NCBI GenBank assembly: GCA_016291185.1
Contig: JAEFAI010000002.1
Coordinates: 1 to 64,000 of the forward strand
DNA: 64,000 bases
Direction: 5' to 3'
Source of the DNA: Bacteroidales bacterium
GTDB taxonomy: Bacteria; Bacteroidota; Bacteroidia; Bacteroidales; UBA932
The notes under the pieces were generated by a model, which ran no database searches, was not told where the DNA came from, and saw only the letters and a program-made list of their open reading frames with translations. Position 1 is the stretch's first letter. Each line of letters begins with the position of its first letter. The position numbers were made by a program, and so were the translations under genes. Shown in pieces: positions 8,906-16,600 of this stretch.

Positions 8906-8972
8906 GAGATTCGCCGGTCTGGGCCGGCGAATCTCGAAGGGAGGAGATCCCCGATCAAGTCGGGGATGACTG
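8906..8972. repeat. Pair of REP-like palindromes of two subtypes
   Basis: The first copy (8906-8935) is GATTCGCCGG with its complement and ends AATCTC. The second (8944-8972) is GATCCCCGA, loop, TCGGGGATGACT. The two stems differ in sequence but share the GAT start, and the second shares the ATGACT tail, which ties the subtypes into one family. The pair lies just upstream of the rpsL promoter. Confidence 0.8.
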
Positions 8973-9010
8973 AAGGCTGGCCGCCCGCGGGGAAAAGGCA
9001 AGCCTGGAAA

Positions 9011-10660
9011 CTATCTGTACTTCGCGAACTCGATATCCTTGCGGGACTGCTCGTAGAGCCGCTTGTCTTTTGCTTCGAGGTTGGCCAGGTGCGTCTTGAC
9101 GCCGTCGGCGTCGCCCTTGCGGGCGGCGATGATGGCGCGAACGTACTCAGCGTGGGCGCACTTGCAGGTGACGCGGGCCTCGGCTTCGGCCAGGTTGCCG
9201 GAGAGCAGGCTGGCGATGGCGCCGTTCACACCCTTGGTGCCGGCGAGTGCCTTCGCGGCAGACTCGTAGCGGCCCTCCATCAGGTCGATCAGACCGAGGT
9301 TGGCCTTGGACTCAGCGGTGCCGGCCTTGCGGAACCAGTCGGCAGCAGCCTTGCGGTCGCCGCGCTGCAGCTCCACGACGCCCCGGACGTTCAGCACATC
9401 GGCGTCCTGGTCCTTGATGCCTTCCAGCTGGCGGGCCGCAGCATCCGGACGCTCGTCGTCGAGCGCCATGGCAGCCAGGTTGAAGCGGGCGCGGTCGGAA
9501 CCGAATTTCTCGACAGCCTTGTTGTAGAGTTCAGCCTTGCGGGCCACATCCGTGGTGATGGACGCTACGCGCAGCAGGCCTTCCTCGTCCAGCACGTCGA
9601 TCGCCTGGCGGGACAGCTCGACCAGCTCCTCATCCGAGAAATTCTGGTAGTCCATCTCCGTGATGAAACGGGCGCGGCGAAGCTCCGGGAAGACGTTCTT
9701 GTTGATCTCCGTATAGACCTTGGACATATTCTTGATCTCGCTCTCGCGCACGGCAGGGTCGCTGTACATCGACAGCACGCGAAGGATCAGGTCCTTGTCC
9801 TGAATGTCGGATTTCGCGACAGCCTCGCGGAAGCCTTCCCAGTCCTGACCGATGCTGCGGACCTCGAGATTGTCCGGGGCGGTCTTGTCGCCGGTGACCT
9901 TGCTCCAGGCCTTCTCGGCAGAAGCCGCACGCTGGTCGGAGAGCTTGGCGTTGTAGGCCTGGCCGCCTTCCGGGGATGCATATGCGACCACGCTCGTACC
10001 CTTGATGGTATAGCGGGGATCGGCCTCAATGGCGGCGAGGGCCGCCTGGAGTTCCTTGATCGACTGCGAACGCAGCTCGCTGCCCTTGATGGTGGAGGAG
10101 TTGTAGTCATACATCACCTGGCCCTCGGTCTGCTCGTGCAGCACGGCCTGGTAGTTGTCTTTCTTGTAGCTGTAGTAGCCTTCCGCCTCGGCAAGCAGCT
10201 GGGTCACGATGGTACCGTCCGCCACTTTCACGGCCGGAATCGCGATCTCCTTGTCCTTGAAGCGGGCTACGCCGCGCAGCTCGAGATAAGCCTGCTCGAC
10301 GCCCTCCTCGTAGTTAAAGGCGAAATGCTCGCTGATGGTGCCGCCGGTCTTGTAAACGACCTTGAAGTTGTCAAGCACCTTCTCGCCCTGATAGACGAAA
10401 GTCGGGCCTTTCTGCTCCTCGCCGCCGCCATACACGAGCACGGGGGTGACTTCCAGGATGGCCTTCGGATGGAAATAGCCGTCCGGATAGGTGACGGTCA
10501 GGTCCACGGGGATCTGATCGCCCACGAGCGTCAGGACTTCGGGGGTGCACGCAATCTGCACATTCTCGGCCAGTTTCATCTGCTCGGCGCGGGACTTGGA
10601 GCAAGAGGCAGCCGCGACCACCGCGGCGCACAGGAGGATAATTTTAAAGATATTCTTCAT
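9011..10660 (-). CDS. OmpA-like/TPR outer-membrane lipoprotein
   Basis: The 549-residue protein has a lipoprotein signal (CAAVVAAASCSK, lipidated Cys at about 20), a beta-rich N-terminal region, an OmpA-like segment around 180-250 (YASPEGGQAYNAKLSDQRA), and a C-terminal half of TPR-like helices from about 370. Such proteins are known in Bacteroidetes, probably anchoring the envelope to peptidoglycan and scaffolding partners. It is transcribed alone, divergently from the sigma-54 activator. The exact function is not known. Confidence 0.75.
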   Translation of the reverse strand: MKNIFKIILLCAAVVAAASCSKSRAEQMKLAENVQIACTPEVLTLVGDQIPVDLTVTYPDGYFHPKAILEVTPVLVYGGGEEQKGPTFVYQGEKVLDNFKVVYKTGGTISEHFAFNYEEGVEQAYLELRGVARFKDKEIAIPAVKVADGTIVTQLLAEAEGYYSYKKDNYQAVLHEQTEGQVMYDYNSSTIKGSELRSQSIKELQAALAAIEADPRYTIKGTSVVAYASPEGGQAYNAKLSDQRAASAEKAWSKVTGDKTAPDNLEVRSIGQDWEGFREAVAKSDIQDKDLILRVLSMYSDPAVRESEIKNMSKVYTEINKNVFPELRRARFITEMDYQNFSDEELVELSRQAIDVLDEEGLLRVASITTDVARKAELYNKAVEKFGSDRARFNLAAMALDDERPDAAARQLEGIKDQDADVLNVRGVVELQRGDRKAAADWFRKAGTAESKANLGLIDLMEGRYESAAKALAGTKGVNGAIASLLSGNLAEAEARVTCKCAHAEYVRAIIAARKGDADGVKTHLANLEAKDKRLYEQSRKDIEFAKYR

Positions 10661-10701
10661 TTTCAGATACGGTTTTATTGTGGTTCATGTTGTTCGGTTC
10701 A

Positions 10702-10729
10702 CAAATATAAAAAATAATCCTTAACTTTG
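10702..10729. promoter_or_regulatory. Divergent -7 boxes
   Basis: TATATTTG on the minus strand (10709-10702) serves the OmpA/TPR gene, and TAACTTTG on the plus strand (10722-10729) serves the activator operon. Neither has a clear TTTG at the -33 position. The plus box ends only 6 bases before the ATG at 10736, which would give an almost leaderless message. Confidence 0.5.
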
Positions 10730-10735
10730 CTCTCT

Positions 10736-11947
10736 ATGGAAATGCAAGACCTCCAAAGGATCAAAAATAAATTCGACATCATCGGGAACGACGCCGGGCT
10801 CAACCGCGCGCTGGAGACGGCCGTGGCCGTAGCCCCTACGGACCTGACGGTCCTGATCACGGGCGAGAGCGGCGTGGGCAAGGAAAACATCCCGCAGATC
10901 ATCCATCAGTTCAGCCGCCGCAAAACAGGCAAATACCTTGCCGTAAACTGCGGCGCCATCCCGGAGGGCACCATCAACGCCGAACTGTTCGGCCACGAGA
11001 AGGGGGCCTTCACGGGCGCCATCGGCGAGCGGAAGGGCTACTTCGAGGAGGCCAACGGCGGAACCCTGTTCCTCGACGAGATCGGCGAGCTGCCGCGCGA
11101 GACGCAGGCCCTGCTGCTGCGCGTGTTGCAGAACGGCGAATTCATGAAGGTCGGCTCTTCCAAGGTGGAAAAGACCGACGTGCGCGTGATCGCCGCCACC
11201 AATGTGAACCTGGCCTATGCCGTGGCCACGGGCAAGTTCCGCGAGGACCTCTACTACCGGCTGACCGGCATCCAAATCCAGATGCCCGCCCTGCGCGAGC
11301 GCAACAAAGACGATATCTATCTGCTGTTCCGCAAGTTCACCTCGGATTTCTCCGAGCGCTACAACCTCTGCAAGGTCAGCCTGAGCCACGACGCCATCTC
11401 CCTGCTGACCGCCTACCGCTGGCCGGGCAACATCCGCCAGCTCAAGAATGTCGCGGAGACGGTGACCGCCCTCGAGTCGCGCCCCGTCACCCCGGGTTCC
11501 GAGCGTATCGAGCTGGGCCCCGCGGCCTTGATGCGTTACCTGCCGGACGAGAAAGATACCATGCTGCCCGCCACCACCGGGCCCCAGAGCGCCGGTAGCA
11601 TGCCCGACAGCGACAAGCAGATGATCGTCAAGGCCATCCTCGACCTCAAGCAGGAGGTGGACCGCCTCAAAGAGATTGTCCAGGCGGGCGGTAGCGCGCA
11701 GCCGGCCATGCCGACCGCCCTGCCCCACTACGTGGAAATGGCCTCCGACGAGCCTGAGGAGCAGCTCTCCGAACCGGAGGGAGCCCCGGAGGGCATCTCC
11801 ATCCGCAAGATGGGCGACGAGCTCATTGAGCGGGCCCTTGCCAAGCACGGCGGCAAGGTCAAGGCCGCCGCCGCAGAGCTGGGCGTGTCCGAGCGTACGA
11901 TTTACCGCAAACTGGCGGAATGGAAGACCAACGGGAAGAAGGTATGA
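10736..11947 (+). CDS. Sigma-54-dependent transcriptional activator
   Basis: The 403-residue protein has the AAA+ domain of NtrC-type activators: Walker A GESGVGKE (43-50), the sigma-54-contacting loop GAFTGA (90-95) and Walker B LFLDEIGE (111-118). A Fis-type helix-turn-helix (ELGVSERTIYRKL) sits at the C-terminus. There is no N-terminal receiver or sensor domain, so activity may be set by expression or a partner. The ATG at 10736 is preferred over the upstream TTG at 10727. Its stop overlaps lptE, linking it to envelope and secretion genes. Confidence 0.88.
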   Translation: MEMQDLQRIKNKFDIIGNDAGLNRALETAVAVAPTDLTVLITGESGVGKENIPQIIHQFSRRKTGKYLAVNCGAIPEGTINAELFGHEKGAFTGAIGERKGYFEEANGGTLFLDEIGELPRETQALLLRVLQNGEFMKVGSSKVEKTDVRVIAATNVNLAYAVATGKFREDLYYRLTGIQIQMPALRERNKDDIYLLFRKFTSDFSERYNLCKVSLSHDAISLLTAYRWPGNIRQLKNVAETVTALESRPVTPGSERIELGPAALMRYLPDEKDTMLPATTGPQSAGSMPDSDKQMIVKAILDLKQEVDRLKEIVQAGGSAQPAMPTALPHYVEMASDEPEEQLSEPEGAPEGISIRKMGDELIERALAKHGGKVKAAAAELGVSERTIYRKLAEWKTNGKKV

Positions 11948-12453
11948 GGCTCTTCGCTCGCATATTCCCGCTTCTCTCCGCTGCGCTGATCCTCGGCGCA
12001 TGCGGCATTTATTCCTTCTCCGGAACCTCTATCCAGAACGACGTCGATACCATTAATATTGACTATTTCGAGTACCGGGCCGAGAAGGTGAACCCGTCGC
12101 TGAGCAGCGACCTCACCGAGGCCCTGCGCACGCGCTTCCGCCGGATGACCCGCCTGGAGCAGGTGGAGCAGGACGGCGACCTGGAGATCACGGGCGAAAT
12201 CATCGGCTACGACGTGCGGCCCGCCTCCGTCTCCGCGGACGAAATCGCCACCAAGAACCGTCTGACCGTCACCGTCCGCGTCAGCTTCACCAACCGCAAG
12301 TACCCCGAAGACAGCTTCGAAGGCAAGACCTTCTCCGCCTATTCCGACTACGAATCCACCAATTCCCTCGATGCCGTGGAGTCATCGCTCTGCGCCGAGA
12401 TCGTAGATAAACTGATCGAAGATATCTTCAATGCTTCCGTCGCCCAATGGTAA
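11944..12453 (+). CDS. lptE: LptE-like lipopolysaccharide assembly lipoprotein
   Basis: The 169-residue protein has a lipoprotein signal ending LILGACGIYSFSGTSI (Cys at about 20) and the Bacteroidetes LptE pattern: FEYRAEKVNPSLSSDLTEALR and TRLEQVEQDGDLEI. LptE is the plug of the LptD channel that inserts lipopolysaccharide into the outer membrane. It begins in an ATGA overlap with the sigma-54 activator and overlaps the next gene by 7 bases. No lptD is in the window. Confidence 0.8.
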   Translation: MRLFARIFPLLSAALILGACGIYSFSGTSIQNDVDTINIDYFEYRAEKVNPSLSSDLTEALRTRFRRMTRLEQVEQDGDLEITGEIIGYDVRPASVSADEIATKNRLTVTVRVSFTNRKYPEDSFEGKTFSAYSDYESTNSLDAVESSLCAEIVDKLIEDIFNASVAQW

Positions 12454-13031
12454 ACGTGACCGACATACATAACCTCACGCTGGAGGAGTTGTCCAGCGTG
12501 GTCTCCGTATATCCCTGGTATGCGGGTGCCCGGATGGAGCTGTGCCGCCGCATGGCCGAGGCCGGAGCGCTCTCGGACAGCCAGATCGCCGAGACGGCAC
12601 TGCACCTTTGCGAACGCAAGGCCGTCACGCCGCTGGTCCGGCGGGGCCGCGAGACGGACCTCTCCGACAAGGATGCCCGCCGGATCGTGGAACGCTTCAT
12701 TCCGGAGCCGACCCCCGACACGCCCGCACCCCGCGTCGTGGTCGTGGGCGGGGACTATTTTTCCCAGGACCAGTACGAGGATGCCCGCAAGGAGAGCGAC
12801 AACATTTTCTCCCAGTTCGCCGCCAAGGCGCGCGAGGAAGGCTTCGTTGAAGAGCCGGTCGAGCCGGAGAACGAGGAGCCGATCTGCACCGAGACGCTCG
12901 CCGGCATCTACCTCGAACAGGGCTATCCGCAGAAAGCGATCGACATTTATTCGCAACTTATTTTGCGATATCCGGAAAAAAGTGTTTACTTTGCAGCCCT
13001 TATTGACGAAATAAACAAAAAAGAGAACTGA
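12447..13031 (+). CDS. Conserved hypothetical protein, helical C-terminus
   Basis: The 194-residue protein is not recognised by function. The N-terminus (LTLEELSSVVSVYPWYAGAR) is helical, the middle is acidic and proline-rich (PEPTPDTPAP, about 90-100), and the C-terminus TLAGIYLEQGYPQKAIDIY (about 150-168) looks like a single TPR motif. There is no signal peptide. Its position between lptE and secG in an overlapping operon suggests an envelope or secretion link, which is inference only. Confidence 0.6.
   Translation: MVNVTDIHNLTLEELSSVVSVYPWYAGARMELCRRMAEAGALSDSQIAETALHLCERKAVTPLVRRGRETDLSDKDARRIVERFIPEPTPDTPAPRVVVVGGDYFSQDQYEDARKESDNIFSQFAAKAREEGFVEEPVEPENEEPICTETLAGIYLEQGYPQKAIDIYSQLILRYPEKSVYFAALIDEINKKEN
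12962..12993 (+). promoter_or_regulatory. Candidate internal promoter for secG
   Basis: TTTG (12962-12965), 20 bases, and TTACTTTG (12986-12993) lie inside the 3' end of the preceding gene, about 40 bases before secG. The -7 box deviates at one position. It would let secG be made without the upstream operon. Confidence 0.45.
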
Positions 13032-13033
13032 AT

Positions 13034-13369
13034 ATGAATGCATTGTTTGTTATCCTGACCGTGCTGATCGTCATCGCCGCCTTCCTGCTCGTCATCGTGG
13101 TGCTTCTCCAGAATGGCAAGGGAGAGGGCCTCGCCAGCAACTTCGTGGCCGGCAACCAGACCTTCGGTGTCCGCCAGACGGCCGACGCCCTTGAGAAGAT
13201 CACCTGGGGCCTCGTCGCTTTCATTCTCGCCGTGTCCATCATCTCTTCCTTCACCACCGGGACCAACGGTGCCGCGATCGATGTGACCGACCAGATCGAG
13301 AACGTGGCTACGGACGCCCAGCCCGAGTTCCCTGCCGCCCCGATCCAGCAGGACGCTCCGACGGAGTAA
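13034..13369 (+). CDS. secG: Preprotein translocase subunit SecG
   Basis: The 111-residue protein has two membrane helices (about 3-22 and 56-76), between them the conserved VVLLQNGKGEGLASNF and FGVRQTADALEK segments. The C-terminal tail is acidic and alanine/proline-rich, as in other Bacteroidetes SecG. It assists SecYE-mediated export and ends the activator-lptE operon. A strong hairpin follows. Confidence 0.92.
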   Translation: MNALFVILTVLIVIAAFLLVIVVLLQNGKGEGLASNFVAGNQTFGVRQTADALEKITWGLVAFILAVSIISSFTTGTNGAAIDVTDQIENVATDAQPEFPAAPIQQDAPTE

Positions 13370-13387
13370 TCCTAGGTCATCGCAAAA

Positions 13388-13420
13388 TAAAAGGAGGTGC
13401 AGTTTTGCACCTCCTTTTAT
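13388..13420. terminator. Bidirectional terminator between secG and clpB
   Basis: ATAAAAGGAGGTGCA and its exact complement form a 15-bp stem with a short loop, with T-runs on both sides. It sits between the convergent secG and clpB; the clpB stop codon is next to it at 13422. Confidence 0.9.
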
Positions 13421-13421
13421 T

Positions 13422-15476
13422 TTATTTGTTCCGCAGGACCGTCTGTCCGTCGACGCAGTCCACCTCGATGGCGGAATCCTTGTGGACCTTACCTTCCAGA
13501 ATCTCGCGGGCGAGTTTGTTCACCAGTTCGCGCTGGATGAGCCGCTTGACGGGACGGGCGCCGTAAACCGGGTCGTAGCCGTTCTCCACCATGTCGTCCT
13601 CGAAGGCCTGGGTGAAGCTGAGGGCCACGTTCTCGACCTCGAGCTTCTTGCGCAGGATCTCCATCTGGATGCGCACGATCTGGCAGATGTCGTCCGGGGT
13701 CAGCGCGTCGAAGACCACGATCTCGTCGATACGGTTCAGGAACTCCGGCCGCATGCGCAGGCGCAACTCCTCCTCCTTGAGGTTGGAGGTCATGATGAGG
13801 ATGGTATTCTTGAAGTCCACCGTGCGGCCCTTGTTGTCGGTCAGACGGCCGTCGTCCAGGACCTGCAGCAGGATGTTGAACACGTCCGGATGCGCCTTCT
13901 CGATCTCGTCCAGCAGGACCACCGAGTAGGGCTTGCGCCGCACAGCCTCGGTCAGCTGGCCGCCCTCGTCGTAGCCGATGTATCCCGGAGGCGCGCCGAT
14001 CAGGCGGCTGACGGTGTGGCTCTCCTGGTACTCGCTCATGTCGATACGCGTCATCATGGACTCGTCGTTGAAGAGGAATTCCGCGAGCGCCTTCGCGAGC
14101 TCGGTTTTGCCCACGCCCGTGGTGCCCAGGAAGAGGAAGGAGCCGATGGGCCGGTGCTCGTTGGACAGGCCGGCGCGGCTGCGGCGCACGGCATCGGACA
14201 CGGCCGCGATGGCCTTGTCCTGGCCGACCACGCGCTTGTGCAGTTCGGCTTCCATGCGCAAGAGTTTCTCTTTCTCGCTCTCCATCATCCGGGCCACCGG
14301 GATGCCCGTCCAGCGGGCCACGACTTCGGCGATGTCCTCGGGCGTGACGGCCTCCGTAATGATCGGATCCTTGATGGCGGCCTGCTTGGCGGTGAGCTCC
14401 TCGATACGCTTCTGCGCCTCGGCGAGCTTGCCGTAGCGGATCTCCGCCACGCGGCCGTAGTCGCCGCTGCGCTCGGCGATGGATGCCTCGCGCTTGTAGT
14501 CCTCGATCTGCTGGCGGGTGTTGTTCAGTTCCGAGACGATGCTCTTCTCCTCGTTCCAGCGGGCGGCCAGCGCGTCACGCTCGGCCTTCGCGGTCTTGAG
14601 CTCCTCGTCGATCTTCTCCGATTTGAGGGTCACGCCCTCGCGCCCCACGGCCTCCTTCTCGATCTGCAGCTGGCGGATCTTGCTGTCCAGCACGTCGATG
14701 GGCTCCGGGACGGAGTTCATCTCCAGACGAAGCTTCGAGGCGGCCTCATCCACGAGGTCGATGGCCTTGTCCGGCAGGAAACGGTTGTTGATGTAGCGGT
14801 GGCTGAGGTTGACGGCGGCAATGAGCGCGTCGTCCTCGATGCTCACGCGGTGGTGGTTCTCGTACTTCTCCTTCAGGCCACGCAGGATGGCGATGCTCTC
14901 GGCGGGCGAAGGTTCGTCCACCATGACCTTCTGGAAACGGCGCTCCAGGGCCTTGTCCTGCTCGAAATATTTCTGGTACTCGTCCAGGGTGGTCGAGCCG
15001 ATGGTGCGCAGTTCTCCGCGCGCGAGCGCGGGTTTAAGAATATTGGAGGCGTCCATGGCGCCGGACGAGCGGCCTGCGCCCACCAGCGTGTGGATCTCGT
15101 CGATGAAGAGGATGATCTCCCCGTCGCTGTCCACGACTTCCTTGACGACGCCCTTGAGCCGCTCCTCAAATTCGCCCTGGTACTTCGCGCCAGCGATCAG
15201 CGCGCCCATGTCCAGGGAGAAGACCTTGCGGCTCTTGAGGTTCTCGGGCACCTGCCCGTTGACGATCTTGGTGGCGATCCCTTCTGAGATGGCGGTCTTG
15301 CCGACACCCGGCTCACCGACCAGGATCGGGTTGTTTTTGGTCCTTCGACTTAGGATCTGCAGCACGCGACGGATTTCCTCGTCGCGGCCGATGACCGGGT
15401 CGAGCTTTCCTTTGGCCGCGGCCTCATTGAGGTCCACGGCGTACTTGCTTAAGAATTCGTACTTGCTGTTCTCCAT
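13422..15476 (-). CDS. clpB: ClpB-type disaggregase lacking the N-terminal domain
   Basis: The 684-residue protein has two AAA+ modules: Walker A GEPGVGKT (54-61) and [14 protein letters not shown] (about 450), the ClpB middle coiled coil (about 250-390), and [13 protein letters not shown] near the end. ClpB proteins are usually about 860 residues. This one starts at the linker before the first AAA+ domain ([20 protein letters not shown]), so the Clp_N substrate domain is absent. The loop between TSNL and RPEFLNR is also about 20 residues shorter than usual. No coding remnant of Clp_N lies upstream, where a tRNA is found. Confidence 0.9.
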   Translation of the reverse strand: MENSKYEFLSKYAVDLNEAAAKGKLDPVIGRDEEIRRVLQILSRRTKNNPILVGEPGVGKTAISEGIATKIVNGQVPENLKSRKVFSLDMGALIAGAKYQGEFEERLKGVVKEVVDSDGEIILFIDEIHTLVGAGRSSGAMDASNILKPALARGELRTIGSTTLDEYQKYFEQDKALERRFQKVMVDEPSPAESIAILRGLKEKYENHHRVSIEDDALIAAVNLSHRYINNRFLPDKAIDLVDEAASKLRLEMNSVPEPIDVLDSKIRQLQIEKEAVGREGVTLKSEKIDEELKTAKAERDALAARWNEEKSIVSELNNTRQQIEDYKREASIAERSGDYGRVAEIRYGKLAEAQKRIEELTAKQAAIKDPIITEAVTPEDIAEVVARWTGIPVARMMESEKEKLLRMEAELHKRVVGQDKAIAAVSDAVRRSRAGLSNEHRPIGSFLFLGTTGVGKTELAKALAEFLFNDESMMTRIDMSEYQESHTVSRLIGAPPGYIGYDEGGQLTEAVRRKPYSVVLLDEIEKAHPDVFNILLQVLDDGRLTDNKGRTVDFKNTILIMTSNLKEEELRLRMRPEFLNRIDEIVVFDALTPDDICQIVRIQMEILRKKLEVENVALSFTQAFEDDMVENGYDPVYGARPVKRLIQRELVNKLAREILEGKVHKDSAIEVDCVDGQTVLRNK

Positions 15477-15532
15477 ATTTTAATCGTCGGCCCATTAGAG
15501 GGTCTATCCCACTGCGCTCAAATGTTGAGCCA

Positions 15533-15547
15533 CTGACAAATTGTCAG
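15533..15547. promoter_or_regulatory. Perfect palindrome upstream of clpB
   Basis: CTGACAAATTGTCAG is a perfect 7+1+7 palindrome 57 bases upstream of the clpB start and 32 bases from the tRNA-Gly promoter. It could be an operator for a heat-shock or other regulator. It is not the CIRCE element. Confidence 0.45.
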
Positions 15548-15578
15548 CAAAAACATGTGTGAAAAAACTCAAAAAAAT

Positions 15579-15609
15579 TTTGGCGATTCAAAAAATGTGT
15601 CTATCTTTG
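15579..15609 (+). promoter_or_regulatory. Bacteroidetes-type promoter for tRNA-Gly
   Basis: TTTG (15579-15582), exactly 19 bases, and TATCTTTG (15602-15609) match the consensus fully. The tRNA begins 30 bases downstream. Confidence 0.85.
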
Positions 15610-15638
15610 CAATCCCAACGCTAAGCAATAGGGTTTTT

Positions 15639-15714
15639 GCGGAAATAGCTCAGTTGGTAGAGCGCAACCTTGCCAAGGTTGAGGTCGCGGGTCCGAGCCC
15701 CGTTTTCCGCTCCA
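15639..15714 (+). tRNA. tRNA-Gly (anticodon GCC)
   Basis: The acceptor stem GCGGAAA/TTTCCGC, the D-arm, the anticodon stem CAACC/GGTTG around TTGCCAA and the T-arm are all intact. CCA is encoded at 15712-15714, unlike the other two tRNAs here. Partial copies of its 3' half follow at 15771-15786 (inverted) and 15859-15887 (direct). Confidence 0.96.
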
Positions 15715-15718
15715 AAAC

Positions 15719-15748
15719 AAAACGACAGTCCTTGTGGCTGTCGTTTTT
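15719..15748 (+). terminator. Terminator of tRNA-Gly
   Basis: AAAACGACAG pairs with CTGTCGTTTT around a 9-base loop and is followed by T residues, 4 bases after the encoded CCA. Confidence 0.85.
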
Positions 15749-15770
15749 GGTTTGCCGGCAGATCCTAACC

Positions 15771-15925
15771 GACCCGCGACCTCAACAGCACCCCCGAGGG
15801 GTCGGCGGCCACAGCCGCCGGGGGGTAACGTGAAAGCTTTGGCGCAGCAAAGCTGCGCCGCGGGTCCGAGCCCCGTTTTCCGCTCCACTGAAAGCCAGTC
15901 TAATTGACTGGCTTTCGTCGTTTTT
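15771..15925. repeat. Partial copies of tRNA-Gly with a second terminator
   Basis: Positions 15771-15786 are the exact inverse of tRNA bases 15678-15693. Positions 15859-15887 repeat the last 29 bases of the tRNA (15686-15714), including CCA. The second copy has no 5' half, but is followed by its own terminator (15890-15925, GAAAGCCAGTC and complement, then a T-run). Between them is a GC-rich stretch with short inverted repeats and no gene. The 29-bp direct repeat resembles the att scar left by an element that integrated in the tRNA, though the gap is only about 145 bases. Confidence 0.75.
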
Positions 15926-15969
15926 GTCGCCCAACCTGGTCAGAGAAATAATAGACATTCCCCGGTCAT

Positions 15970-16028
15970 GTGGACAAAAAGTAGGATGATTTGATCTCCA
16001 TTTTTACAGGGTGGACAAAAAGTAGGAT
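15970..16028. repeat. Two direct copies of an 18-bp word
   Basis: GTGGACAAAAAGTAGGAT occurs at 15970-15987 and 16011-16028, 41 bases apart (about four helical turns). The core GTGGACAAA also occurs twice before the AraC-type regulator gene at 22646. The rest of 15926-16170 holds three GGGGCAA words and GC-rich inverted repeats, with no gene visible. Confidence 0.7.
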
Positions 16029-16170
16029 AGCAGGGGCAACAGTCGGGCACGAGGAGGGCCCTTTCCCGGAGCCCGCTTCCCAGGGGCAAATACACCCCAT
16101 TTTGCCCCCGGCAAGCCGATATCTTCGTTGCGCGGGGCAAAAAAAGCCATTATCGCCCCTGGGGGAAGGA

Positions 16171-16200
16171 GATTCGCCGGTCGGAGCCGGCGAATGACGA
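16171..16200. repeat. REP-like palindrome, subtype CGCCGG
   Basis: This copy is identical in sequence to those at 234-263 and 30868-30897. It lies about 120 bases upstream of the small peptide gene. Positions 16201-16259 hold nothing I recognise. Confidence 0.85.
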
Positions 16201-16259
16201 ATTAGGGGGATCGGTGAATGGCGGGATGCGGAGGCGACTGTAAGAGAGTGTCTGCAGGC

Positions 16260-16290
16260 TTGGAATTCTAGCAGAAAAGCCTTAATTTCG
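16260..16290 (+). promoter_or_regulatory. Candidate promoter of the 37-residue peptide
   Basis: TTGG, 19 bases, TAATTTCG: each box differs from the consensus by one base, but the spacing is exact. It lies 28 bases before the ATG. Confidence 0.45.
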
Positions 16291-16318
16291 AGTGTTAGTT
16301 AATTCAAATCTACTATTT

Positions 16319-16432
16319 ATGAATCCTGAGACAAAGAATCCGTATATCTCCCCGACGTGTGAGGTGTTGGAAATCAAACCCGAAGGCATCATTGCAGATA
16401 GCAGTTTTCCAGATCCTATTGATGAGGATTAA
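16319..16432 (+). CDS. Small EIKPEG-family peptide, 37 residues
   Basis: The ORF encodes MNPETKNPYISPTCEVLEIK, followed by PEGIIADSSFPDPIDED. It shares the pattern Y-x-(S/A)-P-T-x-E-V-x-E-I-K-P-E-G-x-I, then SS-x-P-D, with the peptide at 58395-58514, which supports real coding. There is no signal peptide or membrane segment. It has a candidate promoter and its own terminator at 16530. The function is unknown; a precursor peptide or a signal for a surface-protein system is possible. Confidence 0.6.
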   Translation: MNPETKNPYISPTCEVLEIKPEGIIADSSFPDPIDED

Positions 16433-16456
16433 TAAAGCTGCGCCCGAAATGACGCT

Positions 16457-16479
16457 GTTCGGAGCCGGCGAATGACGGA
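16457..16479. repeat. Half REP-like element
   Basis: Only the right half, CGGAGCCGGCGAATGACGG, is present, followed by the same GGCTTGCC/GCGGG tail seen after the copy at 234. It lies between the peptide gene and its terminator. Confidence 0.6.
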
Positions 16480-16529
16480 GAAGGCTTGCCCGCGGGGGCG
16501 TTGTGGAGGGCGGAGCGGGAATAATGTAA

Positions 16530-16563
16530 CAGGGGGCGTCCTCGCGGATGCCCCCTGCCTTTT
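16530..16563 (+). terminator. Terminator downstream of the 37-residue peptide
   Basis: CAGGGGGCGTCC and GGATGCCCCCTG pair (one G-U) around TCGC and are followed by CCTTTTA. It also separates the peptide from the convergent GH43 gene. Confidence 0.8.
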
Positions 16564-16600
16564 AGTAATTCCAACCTATTTAAAACCAAAATACTAACGA

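Noticed and set aside
15485..15532. A tRNA D-arm-like stretch on the minus strand upstream of clpB
   Set aside because: Only GCGCAGTGGGATAGA resembles a D-arm; no acceptor or T-arm can be paired.
15926..16170. Insertion-sequence ends or an origin in the repeat-rich spacer
   Set aside because: Direct repeats are present, but there is no transposase, no target duplication and no DnaA-box cluster.
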